This document shows, piece after piece, positions 63,694 to 64,000 of a DNA stretch of 64,000 nt. The stretch is from Tipula vernalis. Lineage: Eukaryota > Arthropoda > Insecta > Diptera > Tipulidae. Within the stretch, counting starts at the first letter, position 1. The number at the start of each line of letters is the position of its first letter. Under the pieces are notes generated by a model. The model saw nothing but the letters and a program-made list of their open reading frames with translations. It did not search any database and was not told the DNA's origin. Position numbers and translations under genes: made by a program. Where the stretch lies: contig OY282559.1 in the NCBI GenBank assembly GCA_958295665.1, positions 267,382,057 to 267,446,056 on the forward strand. Reading direction: 5' to 3'.

Positions 63694-64000
63694 GCTCAGT
63701 CAAATATTGAATGGTTGTCTTCCTTGCAGAATACACAGGTATAAACGGCTGTTTCATTTGAAACTACGTGGCTTTTAATTGGAGTTTTGACGTTTCCCGA
63801 TTTTGACGAGGCGTTTATAGACTCTAATGCGTCGATTCGAAGTTGCAGGAACTTAAAGAATTCCCCTAGCGTTGGATTCTCTTTAGCAGCTGATGTTTCT
63901 GCCCATGAACATTTACTCTTATCATCCAACTTGCTGACCAAAATATAGATCAGCCAAGGATCACGCGATTCCGCAGTTGGGCCGAGAGCTTTAAGACCTC
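63694..64000 (-). pseudogene. gag: BEL-3 gag, 3' part, cut by window edge
   Basis: Continuous with pol in the same frame: WLIYILVSKLDDKSKCSWAE, TLGEFFKFLQLRIDALESIN, then YTCVFCKEDNHSIFD, the first half of a zinc knuckle, and a TGA at 63694-63696, where Cys would be expected. After it the frame continues unbroken into the second knuckle and pol. BEL elements normally make Gag and Pol as one frame, so the TGA is either a disabling mutation or a sequencing difference. The rest of gag and the 5' LTR lie beyond 64000. Confidence 0.75.

Overview
This window is eukaryotic DNA, almost certainly from an insect and most likely a fly (Diptera). It is very AT-rich, has spliced genes with GT..AG introns, and is built almost wholly of transposable elements in several states of decay. 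The element set (Jockey and I LINEs, BEL/Pao LTR elements, piggyBac, mariner, PIF/Harbinger, CACTA-like, hAT-like) and a fly-like 28S rRNA fragment support this. I found no host protein gene that I can defend. It reads as a repeat-rich, possibly heterochromatic or intergenic region.

Layout. 82-9400: a degraded Jockey-clade LINE split by a nearly complete I-clade LINE (1934-7378). 9635-12594: a Chapaev-like DNA transposon with inverted repeats of about 240 bp. Its broken transposase starts with a RAG1-N-like zinc region and carries an inserted piece of 28S rRNA. 12643-18761: a CACTA-like element (CACTA-1) with dense subterminal repeats and only an accessory gene. 20128-23297: a foldback element with an exact 8-bp target duplication and hAT-type ends, whose arms are arrays of a 108-bp repeat facing each other. 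24296-31814: a piggyBac-like element flanked by TTAA, interrupted by a 0.9-kb insert and by a rearranged BEL/Pao element (BEL-1). 33166-34722: a LINE 3' half. 34886-35333: a possible MITE. 36600-39115: PIF/Harbinger remains with a convergent Myb/SANT gene and transposase gene. 41952-46812: a degraded BEL/Pao element (BEL-2, minus strand). 46962-54249: a larger CACTA-like element (CACTA-2) with a seven-exon accessory gene followed by a zinc-finger transposase gene. 54323-54779: a 457-bp MITE. 55130-55960: a LINE relic. 57050-57580: a mariner relic. From about 59477 to the window edge: BEL-3, with a 1358-codon open pol.

How the parts work together. CACTA-1 and CACTA-2 both keep the terminal CACT motif and the same accessory gene with matching splice positions, but only CACTA-2 keeps a transposase. 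CACTA-1 is therefore either a deletion derivative or a relative mobilised in trans. The foldback element has no transposase and would depend on an unlinked hAT enzyme. Nesting gives relative ages: Jockey is older than the I element, and piggyBac is older than BEL-1.

Limits: all family calls come from motifs read by eye. No alignment or database search was run. Most genes are pseudogenes with several breaks, and exon borders are inferred from splice consensus plus phase.
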